Source: Psychrobacter vallis (GTDB taxonomy: Bacteria; Pseudomonadota; Gammaproteobacteria; Pseudomonadales; Moraxellaceae). Taken from it: a stretch of 64,000 nt of DNA. Below, piece after piece: positions 9,146 to 18,166 of this stretch. The stretch covers positions 1 to 64,000 of the forward strand of contig NZ_CAJHBU010000012.1 of the NCBI RefSeq assembly GCF_904846715.1, in the 5' to 3' direction. Both the position numbers and the translations under genes were made by a program. The notes under the pieces are model-generated. The model worked only from the letters and a program-made list of their open reading frames with translations. It searched no databases and was not told where the DNA came from. Numbering within the stretch: the stretch's first letter is position 1; every line of letters begins with the position of its first letter.

Positions 9146-10171
9146 ATGAGCGAAGGGATAGCAGGTTGGTTTAATAACATCGTAAACTACGGTGTAAGTA
9201 TTATTTAGGGCAATAATGATTGGTTGATTGCTAGTAACCCTTGGTATGGACTCCTAATGTTCGTATTGATAGGTGCTGGTATTTATTTTACGGTAGCCAC
9301 ACGTTTTATTCAGTTTCGCCATTTCGGCCATATGTGGAAATTGTTGCGCGTATTGCGGGTAAGATCGTACCCGTTATGGCGATTCTCTATATCCTATTGG
9401 CATTGTTTATTATCGTCACTAACTTTAGCCAATTCCCAGCAGCGACTGTCTTAATTGTTAAGTCAGCGTTTGGCTTTGAGCAAGCAGCAGGCGGGGTCAT
9501 TGGTTATGGTATTGCGCAAGCGATGATAAAAGGTATCAAGCATGGTTTGTTTTCAAACTAAGCAGGTATGGGTTCAGCGCCTAATACGGCGGCAACGGCG
9601 AAGAGTCAGCCCGACCATCCAGCGGTGCAAGGGTTTATGCAAATGCTGGGTGTATTTTTAGATACTTTGGTTATCTGTACGGCAACCGCCTCAATCATTA
9701 TATTATCGGGTGTGGTTGACCCGAATGTTGAGCAAGAAGGAATTCAGCTGACTCAGTTGGCACTGTCGCAGTATGTGGGTGACTTGGGTGTTATCTTCGT
9801 AGCGATTGCTATTTTCTTCTTTTCTTTCACCTCTATTATTGCTAACTACAGTTATGGCGAGTCAAATCTTGAATTTATCTCTGGTGCGAAAAACGCCAAA
9901 GTCATGATCATGATATTCCGCTTTATGGTGCTTGGCATGGTTTTTGTTGGTGCGGTTGCCAGCAATATGGAACTTCGCTGACTTATCAATGGGTCTAATG
10001 GCCTTGGTCAACTTATTCGCTATCTTATTGCTCTCGCCAGTGGCATTGAGAATATTGCGTGACTATGAACGTCAAGTCAAAGAAGGCAAAACGGGCGAAC
10101 AAATCAAATTTGATCCCGATAATTTTGTGAAGCTGCGAGATGAAGCCAATCGTGATGCGTGGACGGATTGA
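9146..10171 (+). pseudogene. Sodium:alanine symporter (AGCS family), broken
   Basis: The pieces match the AGCS alanine/glycine:cation symporter family in order, but the gene is damaged in at least four ways. ATG 9146 opens a frame that hits TAG at 9206-9208. The same frame continues through SNPWYGLLMFVLIGAG to about 9340, where it joins a different frame at VARIAGKIVPVMA, a region that lies well over 100 residues further on in intact homologues, so a large internal deletion is present. TAA at 9559-9561 sits where GLFSNEAGMGSAPN is expected. A further frameshift near 9970 leads to WNFADLSMGLMALVNL and the C-terminus. An intact protein would be about 450-500 residues. It cannot make a working transporter. 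Confidence 0.9.
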
Positions 10172-10198
10172 TTCTATAGTCGTTAAATATATGAAACA

Positions 10199-10232
10199 AA
10201 AAACCGCCCTTATTTAAAGGGCGGTTTTTTAT
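10199..10232. terminator. Bidirectional terminator between the pseudogene and the ETF-QO gene
   Basis: Stem AAACCGCCCTT / AAGGGCGGTTT with a short AT loop, T run on the plus strand and A run on the left side, so it can stop transcripts from both directions. Confidence 0.88.
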
Positions 10233-10278
10233 TGGTGTGTTGATAATTTATTAGAACCAACATCATCACAAGGATGGT

Positions 10279-12138
10279 TTACATATTTGGATAGTTTGGA
10301 CCACCGCCGCCTTCTGGCGTCACCCAAGTGATATTTTGAGAAGGATCTTTGATATCACAAGTTTTGCAATGCACACAGTTTTGTGCATTAATGACAAATT
10401 TGGCACCTTGAGCATCTTTTACGACTTCGTATACTCCAGCTGGGCAGTATAAGCGTGCAGGCTCAGCATACAAGGGCAAATTGATCGAAACAGGAACGGT
10501 TGGGTCGGTCAATTTCAAATGTACCGGCTGATCTTCCGCATGGTTGGTATTAGAGACAAATACCGATGAGAGCTTGTCAAATATCAGTTTGCCATCAGGC
10601 TTTGGATAAGTGGGCTGATAAGCATGATTGGCACGCTCTAGCTGATCATAGTCCGGAAGATTGTCATGCAACGTAAATGGCATCTTACCTTTCAATAAGT
10701 TATGCTCGATAAAGGTAAATGCACCGCCCATAAACAGACCCATACGGTGTATCGCTGGTGAGAAGTTGCGCGACTCGTAATTGTCTTGATAGAGCCATGA
10801 TTCTTTATACATAGTGCTATAAGCAACGACTTCGTCGTGCTGACGATTGGCTTGTAAGGCCTCAAAGATAGCTTCGGCGGCTAGCATACCTGACTTCATC
10901 GAGGTATGTGTGCCTTTGATTTTGGCAGGGTTTAAGAATCCAGCATCATCACCGACCAATACGCCACCTGGGAAGGTGAATTTCGGTAGTGAATTCAAAC
11001 CACCTTTAGTCAAGGCCCGCGCGCCGTAAGAAATACGCTTACCGCCCTCTAAGACATTTTTAATAACGGGATGGGTTTTTAGGCGCTGCATCTCATCAAA
11101 TGGTGACATATATGGGTTGTGGTAAGACAAGTCAGCCACCAAACCAAAGCTTACTTGGTTGTTTTCATCAAAGTATAACCACCAGCCGCCAGTAGAGCCA
11201 GTTTCAGTCAAAGGCCAGCCAAGACCATGCATCACCACGCCTTGCTCGTGTTTTTCTGGATTGACTTCCCACAGCTCTTTTAAGCCAATACCGTAATGCT
11301 GAGGATCAGAGTCTTTATCCAGACCAAAGCGGCTGATTAAGCGTTTGCCTAAATGACCACGGCTGCCCTCGGCAAAAATGGTGTATTTGGCAAGTAGCTC
11401 GTAACCTGGCTCAAAGCTTGATTTGGCCTCGCCATTAGCAGCCACACCCATATCGCCAGTCAAAATACCTCTCACAGAACCGTCATCGTTGTATAAGATG
11501 TCAGCCGCAGGGAAGCCTGGGAACATCATGACTTCTAGCTCTTCTGCCTGTACTGCCAACCAACGAACCACATTCCCCAATGAGACAATATAATTACCAT
11601 TATTATGCATGGGCGCTGGAATCAAAGGGTCAGGTACTTTAGTAGAGCGGGTGGCAGAGTTTAAGTAGTAAAAGCGGTCTTCGATTGCTGGCACGTTGAG
11701 CGGTGCGCCTTTGTCTTTCCAGTCCGGTATCAGCTCGTTCAAAGCACGCGGCTCGATGACTGCACCAGATAAAGTATGGGCGCCAAATTCAGAACCTTTT
11801 TCGACCACACAAACCATAAACTCATCGTTGCCTGCTTCGAGAGCAAGCTGACGCAAACGGATAGCCGCAGACAGTCCTGCAGGGCCACCGCCGACGATGA
11901 TAACATCAAATTCCATTGATTCACGTTCGATTTCAGGCTCTGCCGCGATAGGCTCAGGTTCTGGGTCAGCGACGGTATCAGTCGTTGATATCTCTTCAGT
12001 CACCGCTTCAGCTGACTCTGCTTTATTTAGGGCAGCTGACTCTGCTTTATTTAGGGCAGCTGTCTCTGTCGCTACTGATGTGTCAGTGTGCACAGTGTCA
12101 CCATCGATAACTGGCGTTTGATTGTCTTGCTCTTGCAT
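10279..12138 (-). CDS. Electron transfer flavoprotein-ubiquinone oxidoreductase
   Basis: Membrane-associated enzyme that passes electrons from electron transfer flavoprotein to ubiquinone, linking fatty-acid and amino-acid oxidation to respiration; it fits with fadBA elsewhere in the window. 619 residues. The FAD-binding motif VIIVGGGPAGLSAA begins near residue 79. Four cysteines for the 4Fe-4S cluster are visible at the C-terminus (YCPAGVY, then NCVHCKTCDIKDP), followed by the family ending GGGGPNYPNM. The first 75 residues are an acidic, Ala/Glu-rich extension not present in typical homologues of about 550 residues; it contains a tandem LNKAESAA repeat. AGGAG upstream of ATG 12138 supports the long start over an internal Met at about residue 76. 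Confidence 0.93.
   Translation of the reverse strand: MQEQDNQTPVIDGDTVHTDTSVATETAALNKAESAALNKAESAEAVTEEISTTDTVADPEPEPIAAEPEIERESMEFDVIIVGGGPAGLSAAIRLRQLALEAGNDEFMVCVVEKGSEFGAHTLSGAVIEPRALNELIPDWKDKGAPLNVPAIEDRFYYLNSATRSTKVPDPLIPAPMHNNGNYIVSLGNVVRWLAVQAEELEVMMFPGFPAADILYNDDGSVRGILTGDMGVAANGEAKSSFEPGYELLAKYTIFAEGSRGHLGKRLISRFGLDKDSDPQHYGIGLKELWEVNPEKHEQGVVMHGLGWPLTETGSTGGWWLYFDENNQVSFGLVADLSYHNPYMSPFDEMQRLKTHPVIKNVLEGGKRISYGARALTKGGLNSLPKFTFPGGVLVGDDAGFLNPAKIKGTHTSMKSGMLAAEAIFEALQANRQHDEVVAYSTMYKESWLYQDNYESRNFSPAIHRMGLFMGGAFTFIEHNLLKGKMPFTLHDNLPDYDQLERANHAYQPTYPKPDGKLIFDKLSSVFVSNTNHAEDQPVHLKLTDPTVPVSINLPLYAEPARLYCPAGVYEVVKDAQGAKFVINAQNCVHCKTCDIKDPSQNITWVTPEGGGGPNYPNM
12009..12068. repeat. 24-bp tandem repeat inside the ETF-QO gene
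   Basis: Two identical 24-base units (12009-12032 and 12033-12056) and a 12-base partial third unit. They encode the repeated LNKAESAA in the N-terminal extension. Being a multiple of three, changes in copy number keep the frame. Confidence 0.85.
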
Positions 12139-12540
12139 ACCTACTCCTAAACTTTTAGTGGCTTATCTCAGGGCATCATTAGCTTAACAATTGAATAATA
12201 GATTTGCGGCGCTAACTTTACTCAGACATATGGCTGCCCGATAGAAACTGTCTTTGCGGCATCAATGGGCCATGTTATTGTTGAAACCCATTCTCTAAAG
12301 GCATCAACACATCACGTAAAATGTGTTGTTAATACAACACCCACTTGACCAATTCAATAAAAAATCGTTACTCATTATAAAAGAAAAGCCCTATAAACAC
12401 GATACGCATTTATGGGTATCAGTGTTAAGGTAAGTTCAAGGTAATGAGGGGATTGACATGATATGACCTTATCATACCCGAAACTAAAATTTATAGTAAT
12501 AATAGATTTTCCAAACTTTGAATACTAGGTGAAGGATTAC
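12139..12540. other. Divergent intergenic region with one palindrome
   Basis: About 400 bases between the ETF-QO gene and the DUF1285 gene, which point away from each other. It must hold both promoters. The only clear structure is the palindrome at 12323-12340. Confidence 0.5.
12323..12340. promoter_or_regulatory. Perfect palindrome, candidate operator
   Basis: GTGTTGT-TAAT-ACAACAC, seven-base perfect half-sites around an AT spacer. Such a site suits a dimeric repressor. It lies 185 bases upstream of the ETF-QO start and about 200 bases upstream of the DUF1285 start, so either gene could be the target. Confidence 0.45.
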
Positions 12541-13266
12541 ATGATGAACAACAATACCAGTAACGTGACTGAAAATGTCGAAAATGCTGCCAAACCCTCA
12601 AACGACATGCCGTCCAACCTAAACAATATGGATGCTCTTAGCCAATATCTAAAGGCTGCTGCGGGGACGCGTGAAGGTCGCGCTATACCGCCACTAGAAA
12701 AATGGCACCCTGAAGATGTTGCAGATATGGATCTAATCATAAAGGCCAATGGTGAGTGGTGGCACGAAGGCGGACAAATGACTAGGCAGTCACTGGTTGA
12801 TTTATTTGCCACTGTTTTATGGAAAGAAGAAAATCTAGGTGTTACTGAGTATTTTTTGAAAACCCCTGTCCAAAAAATTCGTATCCAAGTTGAAGACGTT
12901 CCTTTATTAATCAATGATGTCGGTATTGTGCATGAAGACAATATGAGCTGGTTAGAATTTACAACGACGACTGGCGATGTGGTACGTTTAGATAATGAGC
13001 ATCCTATTACCTTAAAGGCGTACAAGCCTAAAGTTGATAGTAGTGACTCTGATAGTAGCGAAGATAATAAAGGTCATCAAGGAGTCGGCATCGAGGGTCA
13101 GGTACGTCCTTATATGCCAGTGAGAAATGGTTTGACGGCGCTTATCGGGCGCAATACTTTTTATCATTTGACCGAGATTGGGCAATTGACAGAGCAAAAT
13201 GGCGAGACAATATTGACGTTACAGAGTGGCGAACAGTCTTATCGGTTATCGATGCCAGCCAGTTAG
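12541..13266 (+). CDS. DUF1285 family protein
   Basis: Protein of unknown function matching DUF1285: IPPLEKWHPEDVADMDLIIKANGEWWHEGGQMTRQSLVDLF and later TPVQKIRIQVEDVPLL are the family's conserved blocks, split here for length. The first 45 residues are a low-complexity Asn-rich leader. About residues 165-180 form a Ser/Asp-rich insertion. ATG 12541 is preferred over GTG 12529 because GAAGGA lies five bases before it. No enzymatic motif is visible. It is followed by murI after 270 bases. Confidence 0.85.
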   Translation: MMNNNTSNVTENVENAAKPSNDMPSNLNNMDALSQYLKAAAGTREGRAIPPLEKWHPEDVADMDLIIKANGEWWHEGGQMTRQSLVDLFATVLWKEENLGVTEYFLKTPVQKIRIQVEDVPLLINDVGIVHEDNMSWLEFTTTTGDVVRLDNEHPITLKAYKPKVDSSDSDSSEDNKGHQGVGIEGQVRPYMPVRNGLTALIGRNTFYHLTEIGQLTEQNGETILTLQSGEQSYRLSMPAS

Positions 13267-13540
13267 ATATTAGCGATGACAATTTACTCATTGCAATTCA
13301 TTTGTTAGTTATTATAATTTTCATCAATCAAATAATTTGATAGCTATTGTCAACGCATTGGTAAATGGGTACGGCGTTACTCTCGCTTAATGTACTGAGT
13401 GGACTATTTGCGGACGCCTATCTTGCAGCTATTTTAAACTGCTTCGACTGTTATAGGCTCCATCAGATTCAATTTTATATGTGATTTAATAAAAAGTATG
13501 AAGATGACGATATGTATACAACAATGACGGTAGAACATTA

Positions 13541-14554
13541 ATGGGTATTGCCACAGGTAATCTCATCAACGGGGTCAAAGTCCGAACAGATGCTTCTCAT
13601 ATCGGCGCTTTTGACAATACAGCTATTATCAAAAGTGATGTCAATAAAAAAGCGGACAATACCGTTATTAGTCATAAAGACCGTCGCGCTCCAATAGGGT
13701 TGTTTGACTCGGGTATTGGTGGCTTATCTGTGTATTTACATTTGGCGCAGCAGCTCCCTGCTGAGCGTTATGTCTATTATGCCGATACGTTAAATGTACC
13801 CTATGGCAGCCGTGACAGTGCCGATATCGAAACCCTAACCTTAACAGCTGTAGAATGGCTGTGTGAGCAGGGCTGTAAGCTTATCGTCATTGCTTGCAAT
13901 AGTGCTTCAGCTTATGCGCTTGAGGCCGCAAGGCGTCGTTATCCGCAAGTACCTATTGTTGGTTTAGTCCCAGCTTTGAAGCCCGCCATATTAGCCAGCA
14001 AAAGTGGTCGCGTGGCAGTATTGGCAACCAAGGCAACCTTGAATGGTACATTGCTAAATAATGTTATTAATAACTTTGCGAAACCTAACAGTACGATAGT
14101 CACTAAATATTTTGACCCACAATTAGTGACTTGGGTTGAAGCAGGTATGCCAGAACAAGACACTACCGCTCTGTACTTGCGCCAGCAGCTACAATCCTTT
14201 GCCAATGATGGTATTGACCAGTTGGTGCTAGGTTGTACACACTATCCATTTTTCAAAGCATTTTTATTAGATGAGATTGCCCAGCAGCAGCTATCTATGC
14301 AAGTGGTGGATTCTGGACAAGCCATTGCTGAGCGAGTCAAACAGCTATTGGTGACAAACCAGCTGTCGGCATTTTTTGATGATGGCAAAGGCAATAGTGG
14401 TGCAGATAATAGACGTTCAGAGATCGCTAGTGAAACCAATGTTGGCATTCGACCACCGTTGACTTTTTATGCCACTAAATATGATGAAAAATTGGGCATT
14501 TTGATAGAGCGCTTGCTTGGCAAAGAGACTATATTAAAATATTACACCAAGTAG
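13541..14554 (+). CDS. murI: Glutamate racemase
   Basis: Makes D-glutamate from L-glutamate for peptidoglycan synthesis, in the cytoplasm. 337 residues. The motif FDSGIGGLSV is at 55-64, the two catalytic cysteines are Cys119 in IACNSAS and Cys232 in LGCTHYPF, and YADTLNVPYGSR at 80-91 is the family-typical substrate loop. The first 50 residues before the conserved start are longer than usual and look unstructured; no good alternative ATG exists between, so the true start may be a non-ATG codon downstream. There is no strong ribosome-binding site before ATG 13541. Confidence 0.93.
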   Translation: MGIATGNLINGVKVRTDASHIGAFDNTAIIKSDVNKKADNTVISHKDRRAPIGLFDSGIGGLSVYLHLAQQLPAERYVYYADTLNVPYGSRDSADIETLTLTAVEWLCEQGCKLIVIACNSASAYALEAARRRYPQVPIVGLVPALKPAILASKSGRVAVLATKATLNGTLLNNVINNFAKPNSTIVTKYFDPQLVTWVEAGMPEQDTTALYLRQQLQSFANDGIDQLVLGCTHYPFFKAFLLDEIAQQQLSMQVVDSGQAIAERVKQLLVTNQLSAFFDDGKGNSGADNRRSEIASETNVGIRPPLTFYATKYDEKLGILIERLLGKETILKYYTK

Positions 14555-14719
14555 CCGCAAAAAATGTTGTTGATATTAAATGCCACAATTATAGTATGGA
14601 ATTTTTTAAATAAATTGAGCGTATTTTTGTGAGATTGTGCTAGGCTGTGCCAAACAAAATATTTGTGCTATGTCTCATATTACATTTTTTTATGTTATGC
14701 CTGAAAATTAGAGGTAATT

Positions 14720-15730
14720 GTGCCAAACTGCCGTTATCATATTCATGTCATATGCGCCGACAACGATCAATTGCTGGTTTTAGATAGCCTAGCAATGTTT
14801 TTTCAGAGCCGTGCTTTCTTGACTTATGATGTATCAAGTAAATTGCCTAAAGCGTCCTTATATGGTCGCCAATGCATTGACTCCTGTGATTATGCATTGA
14901 TGATCATCGGCGACAGTTACGGTGCGGTACAAAAAACAGGCGTGAGTCAAATGCACTTAAGTTATTTGAACGCCAAAGCCAAGCTCAAACCTTTAGTGAT
15001 TTTAGTCAAAAATCATCGCAAAGATACGGATACCAGTCGGCAATTACAAGATTTTATCAAGTCAGTCATTAGACAAGACAACCAAATATATTATTACGAT
15101 ACAGAAGATGATATTGAGCAGCTGCTGGTGCAAGCTTACTATAAAATTTCGAATGATCATGAAGTGGCTGGTGGTTGGATAAGAGCCAGCGAAGAAATGA
15201 TTAAATTCAGTAAGCAAACAGTGGCAGAAAGATTTACGGATCTTTTATCCAACCATAACATGGTGGAAAAAGACAGCGATGAGGCCACGGAAGCAGGTTC
15301 TGTGGCTGATGGTGTCAGTAGCACCATAGTGTTACCAGAAACCTTTAATATTCAATACAGCGCCCAAGCTTATGAAGGTGGCAACTTAACAGATGTTACT
15401 AGAGTCATGACATTGACATGGCGAGAGATATTGGTCGCATTAGTAAAAATTCCGACGACCTTTTCCAGTTATGGGTTGCAAAACACCATCAATCGTTTGA
15501 TAGCAGTAAAAGCTGATAAAGACATCAAACAAGACATGCCAAATGTTCATGCTGTCTCACGCTGCCAAATTTTTCAAGATGACTTAAATAATCTGCAACG
15601 TCAGCTGGTGGCCGCAAAATGGATACAGTTAACAACCTATGGTGCTTATGGTACGCGAGTGTCACAAGAGCTATGGAAATTGACTCTCTATGCAAAAAGC
15701 CTAGTAGATAGTGAGGATGCCGAAACCTAA
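14720..15730 (+). CDS. DUF4062-like protein of unknown function
   Basis: 336 residues. The first 145 residues resemble the DUF4062 fold: IHVICADNDQ at the start, then YGRQCIDSCDYALMIIGDSYG and HLSYLNAKAKLKPLVILVKNH, split here for length. A linker of about 60 residues follows, then a helical C-terminal domain (about 210-330) with no recognised match. DUF4062 is often the sensing or signalling half of larger proteins, some in defence or stress systems, but no partner gene of that kind is next to it. It starts at GTG 14720, with GAGGT four bases upstream; a downstream start is possible. Confidence 0.65.
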   Translation: MPNCRYHIHVICADNDQLLVLDSLAMFFQSRAFLTYDVSSKLPKASLYGRQCIDSCDYALMIIGDSYGAVQKTGVSQMHLSYLNAKAKLKPLVILVKNHRKDTDTSRQLQDFIKSVIRQDNQIYYYDTEDDIEQLLVQAYYKISNDHEVAGGWIRASEEMIKFSKQTVAERFTDLLSNHNMVEKDSDEATEAGSVADGVSSTIVLPETFNIQYSAQAYEGGNLTDVTRVMTLTWREILVALVKIPTTFSSYGLQNTINRLIAVKADKDIKQDMPNVHAVSRCQIFQDDLNNLQRQLVAAKWIQLTTYGAYGTRVSQELWKLTLYAKSLVDSEDAET

Positions 15731-15952
15731 TAGTCAGTACGCTAATTAGTCCCACATAAAATAAATATAGGGATTATTCTACGCTTTATGACTACGTTTT
15801 GTAATACAAAGCATACGCGTCAATGGTTGCGAATGGGCTTTGGACTGGTGATAATAAGATTAATCAGCTATTGATATCGAATACCTTATTTATATTAAGA
15901 TTAAAAACATACAGAACGCATAACGATGTTGAGCAATTAAGGAGAGTATATA

Positions 15953-16252
15953 ATGAGTAACGCAAAAAGTGATGCCTTGAAAAAAGAACTTGATGGCTTA
16001 GAGAAGTCTATGCATGATGCCGATCAGTTCCATACCTTGGAAGAGCAGGTAGCAGACATGAAGCGCCGCGGTATCGATCCTAGCCAAGCATATAAAGAGC
16101 TGGATAGAAAAGCAGAAGATGCGGACTGGGGTGATGCCACTTGGAAAGAGAATGGTAAGTGGGAACCAAAAACTTCTGCGGATTTAGACGACAAAGCACG
16201 TGAAAACTGGGATGGCGACAATGGTAAACCAAATCCACCGCCTATCGTTTAA
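15953..16252 (+). CDS. Small hydrophilic protein of unknown function
   Basis: 99 residues, very rich in charged residues (Lys, Glu, Asp), with no membrane segment or cysteine. Heptad-like leucine spacing in the first 60 residues (LKKELDGLEK...LEEQVADMKRR) suggests a coiled coil. The C-terminus is acidic and ends in NGKPNPPPIV. AAGGAG lies about ten bases before the ATG and a strong terminator follows, so it is probably expressed on its own. The composition suggests a stress or hydrophilin-like protein, but this is a guess. Confidence 0.75.
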   Translation: MSNAKSDALKKELDGLEKSMHDADQFHTLEEQVADMKRRGIDPSQAYKELDRKAEDADWGDATWKENGKWEPKTSADLDDKARENWDGDNGKPNPPPIV

Positions 16253-16275
16253 GTTTTTCTTAAGATATAAAGTAT

Positions 16276-16308
16276 AAAAAAGCCACGCTATGATTAGCGT
16301 GGCTTTTT
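16276..16308 (+). terminator. Terminator after the small hydrophilic protein
   Basis: Stem AAAGCCACGCTA / TAGCGTGGCTTT with a four-base loop, followed by T. Confidence 0.88.
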
Positions 16309-16342
16309 GCTTAAGTGAGCATAATTTAATTTATCAATATCA

Positions 16343-16488
16343 TACAGTCAATATTAGATAAAGTGGATACACGGTATTATGATGCGCGACTGGTACAAAT
16401 TTTTCTTGCTTGCTGTGCCTTCGCAGCTCGATGCTACAAAAAATTCATCCCAGTCTCACTGATCCTTTCCTATATCGACCTGACTATA
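16343..16488. repeat. 145-bp palindromic repeat, copy 1
   Basis: Member of a dispersed family seen seven times here. It begins TACAGTC and ends GACTATA. The inner arms GACTGGTACAAATTTTT and its imperfect complement can form a long stem around a variable loop containing GCTTGCTGTGCC. Its right end touches the stop codon of the lytic transglycosylase gene (16489), so it may act as that gene's terminator. Confidence 0.85.
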
Positions 16489-17949
16489 TTACGAACCTTC
16501 ATCAATACGAACAAGCTTCACAACGCCATCAGCACCTGTGATACGGCGATAGCGCGTATTGCCAGCGCTTGATGGTTGAGCCGATGGTTGTGTTGAGTAA
16601 GTATTAGGATTGCTCGTTTGTTGTTGAATCAGTTGTCCCATACGATCTGCAGAAGCAGGATTCAAAGGTTGGCCGTTTGAAGGTTGGCCAAATTGTGGGT
16701 TGCTTGGAGCTGTGTTACCAACGATGGCGCGGTGGAACTTCTGTCCTGCGCGGCCATCAGCTGGGAAAATACCACGACTAGACTGATATTGCTGAATCGC
16801 TGTGCGCGTATTGTCGCCGATGATTCCATCAACGCCGCCGATATCATAGCCTGCATTTAATAGTGCTTGCTGTATGTCTTTGGCTTGCTGACGGCTGATA
16901 CCAGGATCATCTGTTGGCCATGCAGTGACAAAGTCAGTTTTGCTGCTGTCTTCGCGGGTTATCAAATCGGATAGGTGCGCGATTGCCAAGGCATAGTTTT
17001 CTGAAGCGTTGTACGAATAAAACGTGTCAAAGTTTTTACCGACCAAAAATGCAGGGCCTTCCATACCAGCGGGTAGCAATAGACCTGCGCTACTCAAGTC
17101 GCTAGGTAGCGTACTACCGTTGGCAAGCGTCAGACCTTGATTGCGCCAATGACTGATAGACTTTTTGTCTTTACGATTAGATGCTGCCCAAAACCCATTG
17201 GGTAACTTGACCTCATAACCCCAAGGCTCGCCCGTACGATAGCCACGTTTGTCTAAAAAGTTCGCTGTAGATGCCAGTGCATCGGGGACGTTATTGACCA
17301 GATCACGACGACCATCGCCATCAAAATCAACGGCCAATTCTAAAAAAGTGCTCGGCATAAATTGTGTTTGCCCAAAAGCACCTGCCCATGAACCCGTCAT
17401 GTCATTTGGCGCAATATCACCATTTTGCACGATTTTTAGCGCATTGGCGTACTCACCTTGGAAGTAGCTTTGACGACGATCAAAGCATGATAGCGTCGCT
17501 AAAGACTCAAATAAGGGTTTTTTGCCCAAAGTTTGCCCGAAGTTAGATTCGACGCCCCATACACCCAAGACATGCTCGGCTTTTACCCCATAACGCGATT
17601 CGATTTGGCGTAGCGTGTCGCGCCATTGGCGTTTGGCTTGAATACCATCTTCGACACGCTCTTTGTCTACGAGTACTGATAAATAATCCCAAACATCTTT
17701 TTGAAACTCTGGCTGATAATTGAGTGACTGAATGACGCTAGGGTCAGGCTGGCTAGGACGATAGTTGTTGAAGGTAGAATTGTTGACCCCGCTGAATTTA
17801 CTTGAGTTTTGCAGTCTATCCAAACATTGCTGAAACTCGCTATTTGATAAATTGGGTGCTTCGGGACGAGCAGCTTGGGCAGTGCTGGCAAAGCTTAGGC
17901 CAACTGCCATACTAAGAAGCGACAAAGTAGAAAGGGGAGTCAAACGCAT
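16489..17949 (-). CDS. Lytic murein transglycosylase (MltB-like) with peptidoglycan-binding domain
   Basis: Cleaves glycan strands of peptidoglycan in the periplasm. 486 residues. A signal peptide ends at about residue 26 (STAQA). The catalytic domain (about 75-360) is of the SLT_2/MltB type, with the catalytic glutamate Glu134 in WGVESNFGQ and the conserved GSWAGAFGQTQFMPST near 185. A peptidoglycan-binding domain (about 365-425, AGYDIGGVDGIIGDNTRTAI) follows, then a Gln/Ser/Pro-rich tail. It lacks a lipobox, unlike E. coli MltB, so it is probably soluble. AGGA lies upstream of the ATG. The stop codon is the last base before a palindromic repeat. Confidence 0.92.
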   Translation of the reverse strand: MRLTPLSTLSLLSMAVGLSFASTAQAARPEAPNLSNSEFQQCLDRLQNSSKFSGVNNSTFNNYRPSQPDPSVIQSLNYQPEFQKDVWDYLSVLVDKERVEDGIQAKRQWRDTLRQIESRYGVKAEHVLGVWGVESNFGQTLGKKPLFESLATLSCFDRRQSYFQGEYANALKIVQNGDIAPNDMTGSWAGAFGQTQFMPSTFLELAVDFDGDGRRDLVNNVPDALASTANFLDKRGYRTGEPWGYEVKLPNGFWAASNRKDKKSISHWRNQGLTLANGSTLPSDLSSAGLLLPAGMEGPAFLVGKNFDTFYSYNASENYALAIAHLSDLITREDSSKTDFVTAWPTDDPGISRQQAKDIQQALLNAGYDIGGVDGIIGDNTRTAIQQYQSSRGIFPADGRAGQKFHRAIVGNTAPSNPQFGQPSNGQPLNPASADRMGQLIQQQTSNPNTYSTQPSAQPSSAGNTRYRRITGADGVVKLVRIDEGS

Positions 17950-18166
17950 GAAAATATCCTATAAGCATCGAAATTGTGAGTAAAAGTAAAAAGCAATTAA
18001 AAGCAGTATCGACTTAGAGTAACCAATCTCAATAATAAAGAAAAGGTGTCGAAGCACTCAGTTACTATAAGCTGACGTTAGCGTGAGATTAGGAGAGGGT
18101 TTTGGAAAAGATGACAGTGTCACAAGCCCCAAATTCTTAAAAATCCTCTAGCAGTAAACCATCTAC

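Noticed and set aside
16363..16572. 69-codon ORF across repeat copy 1
   Set aside because: It lies in the dispersed repeat and overlaps the end of the lytic transglycosylase gene on the other strand.
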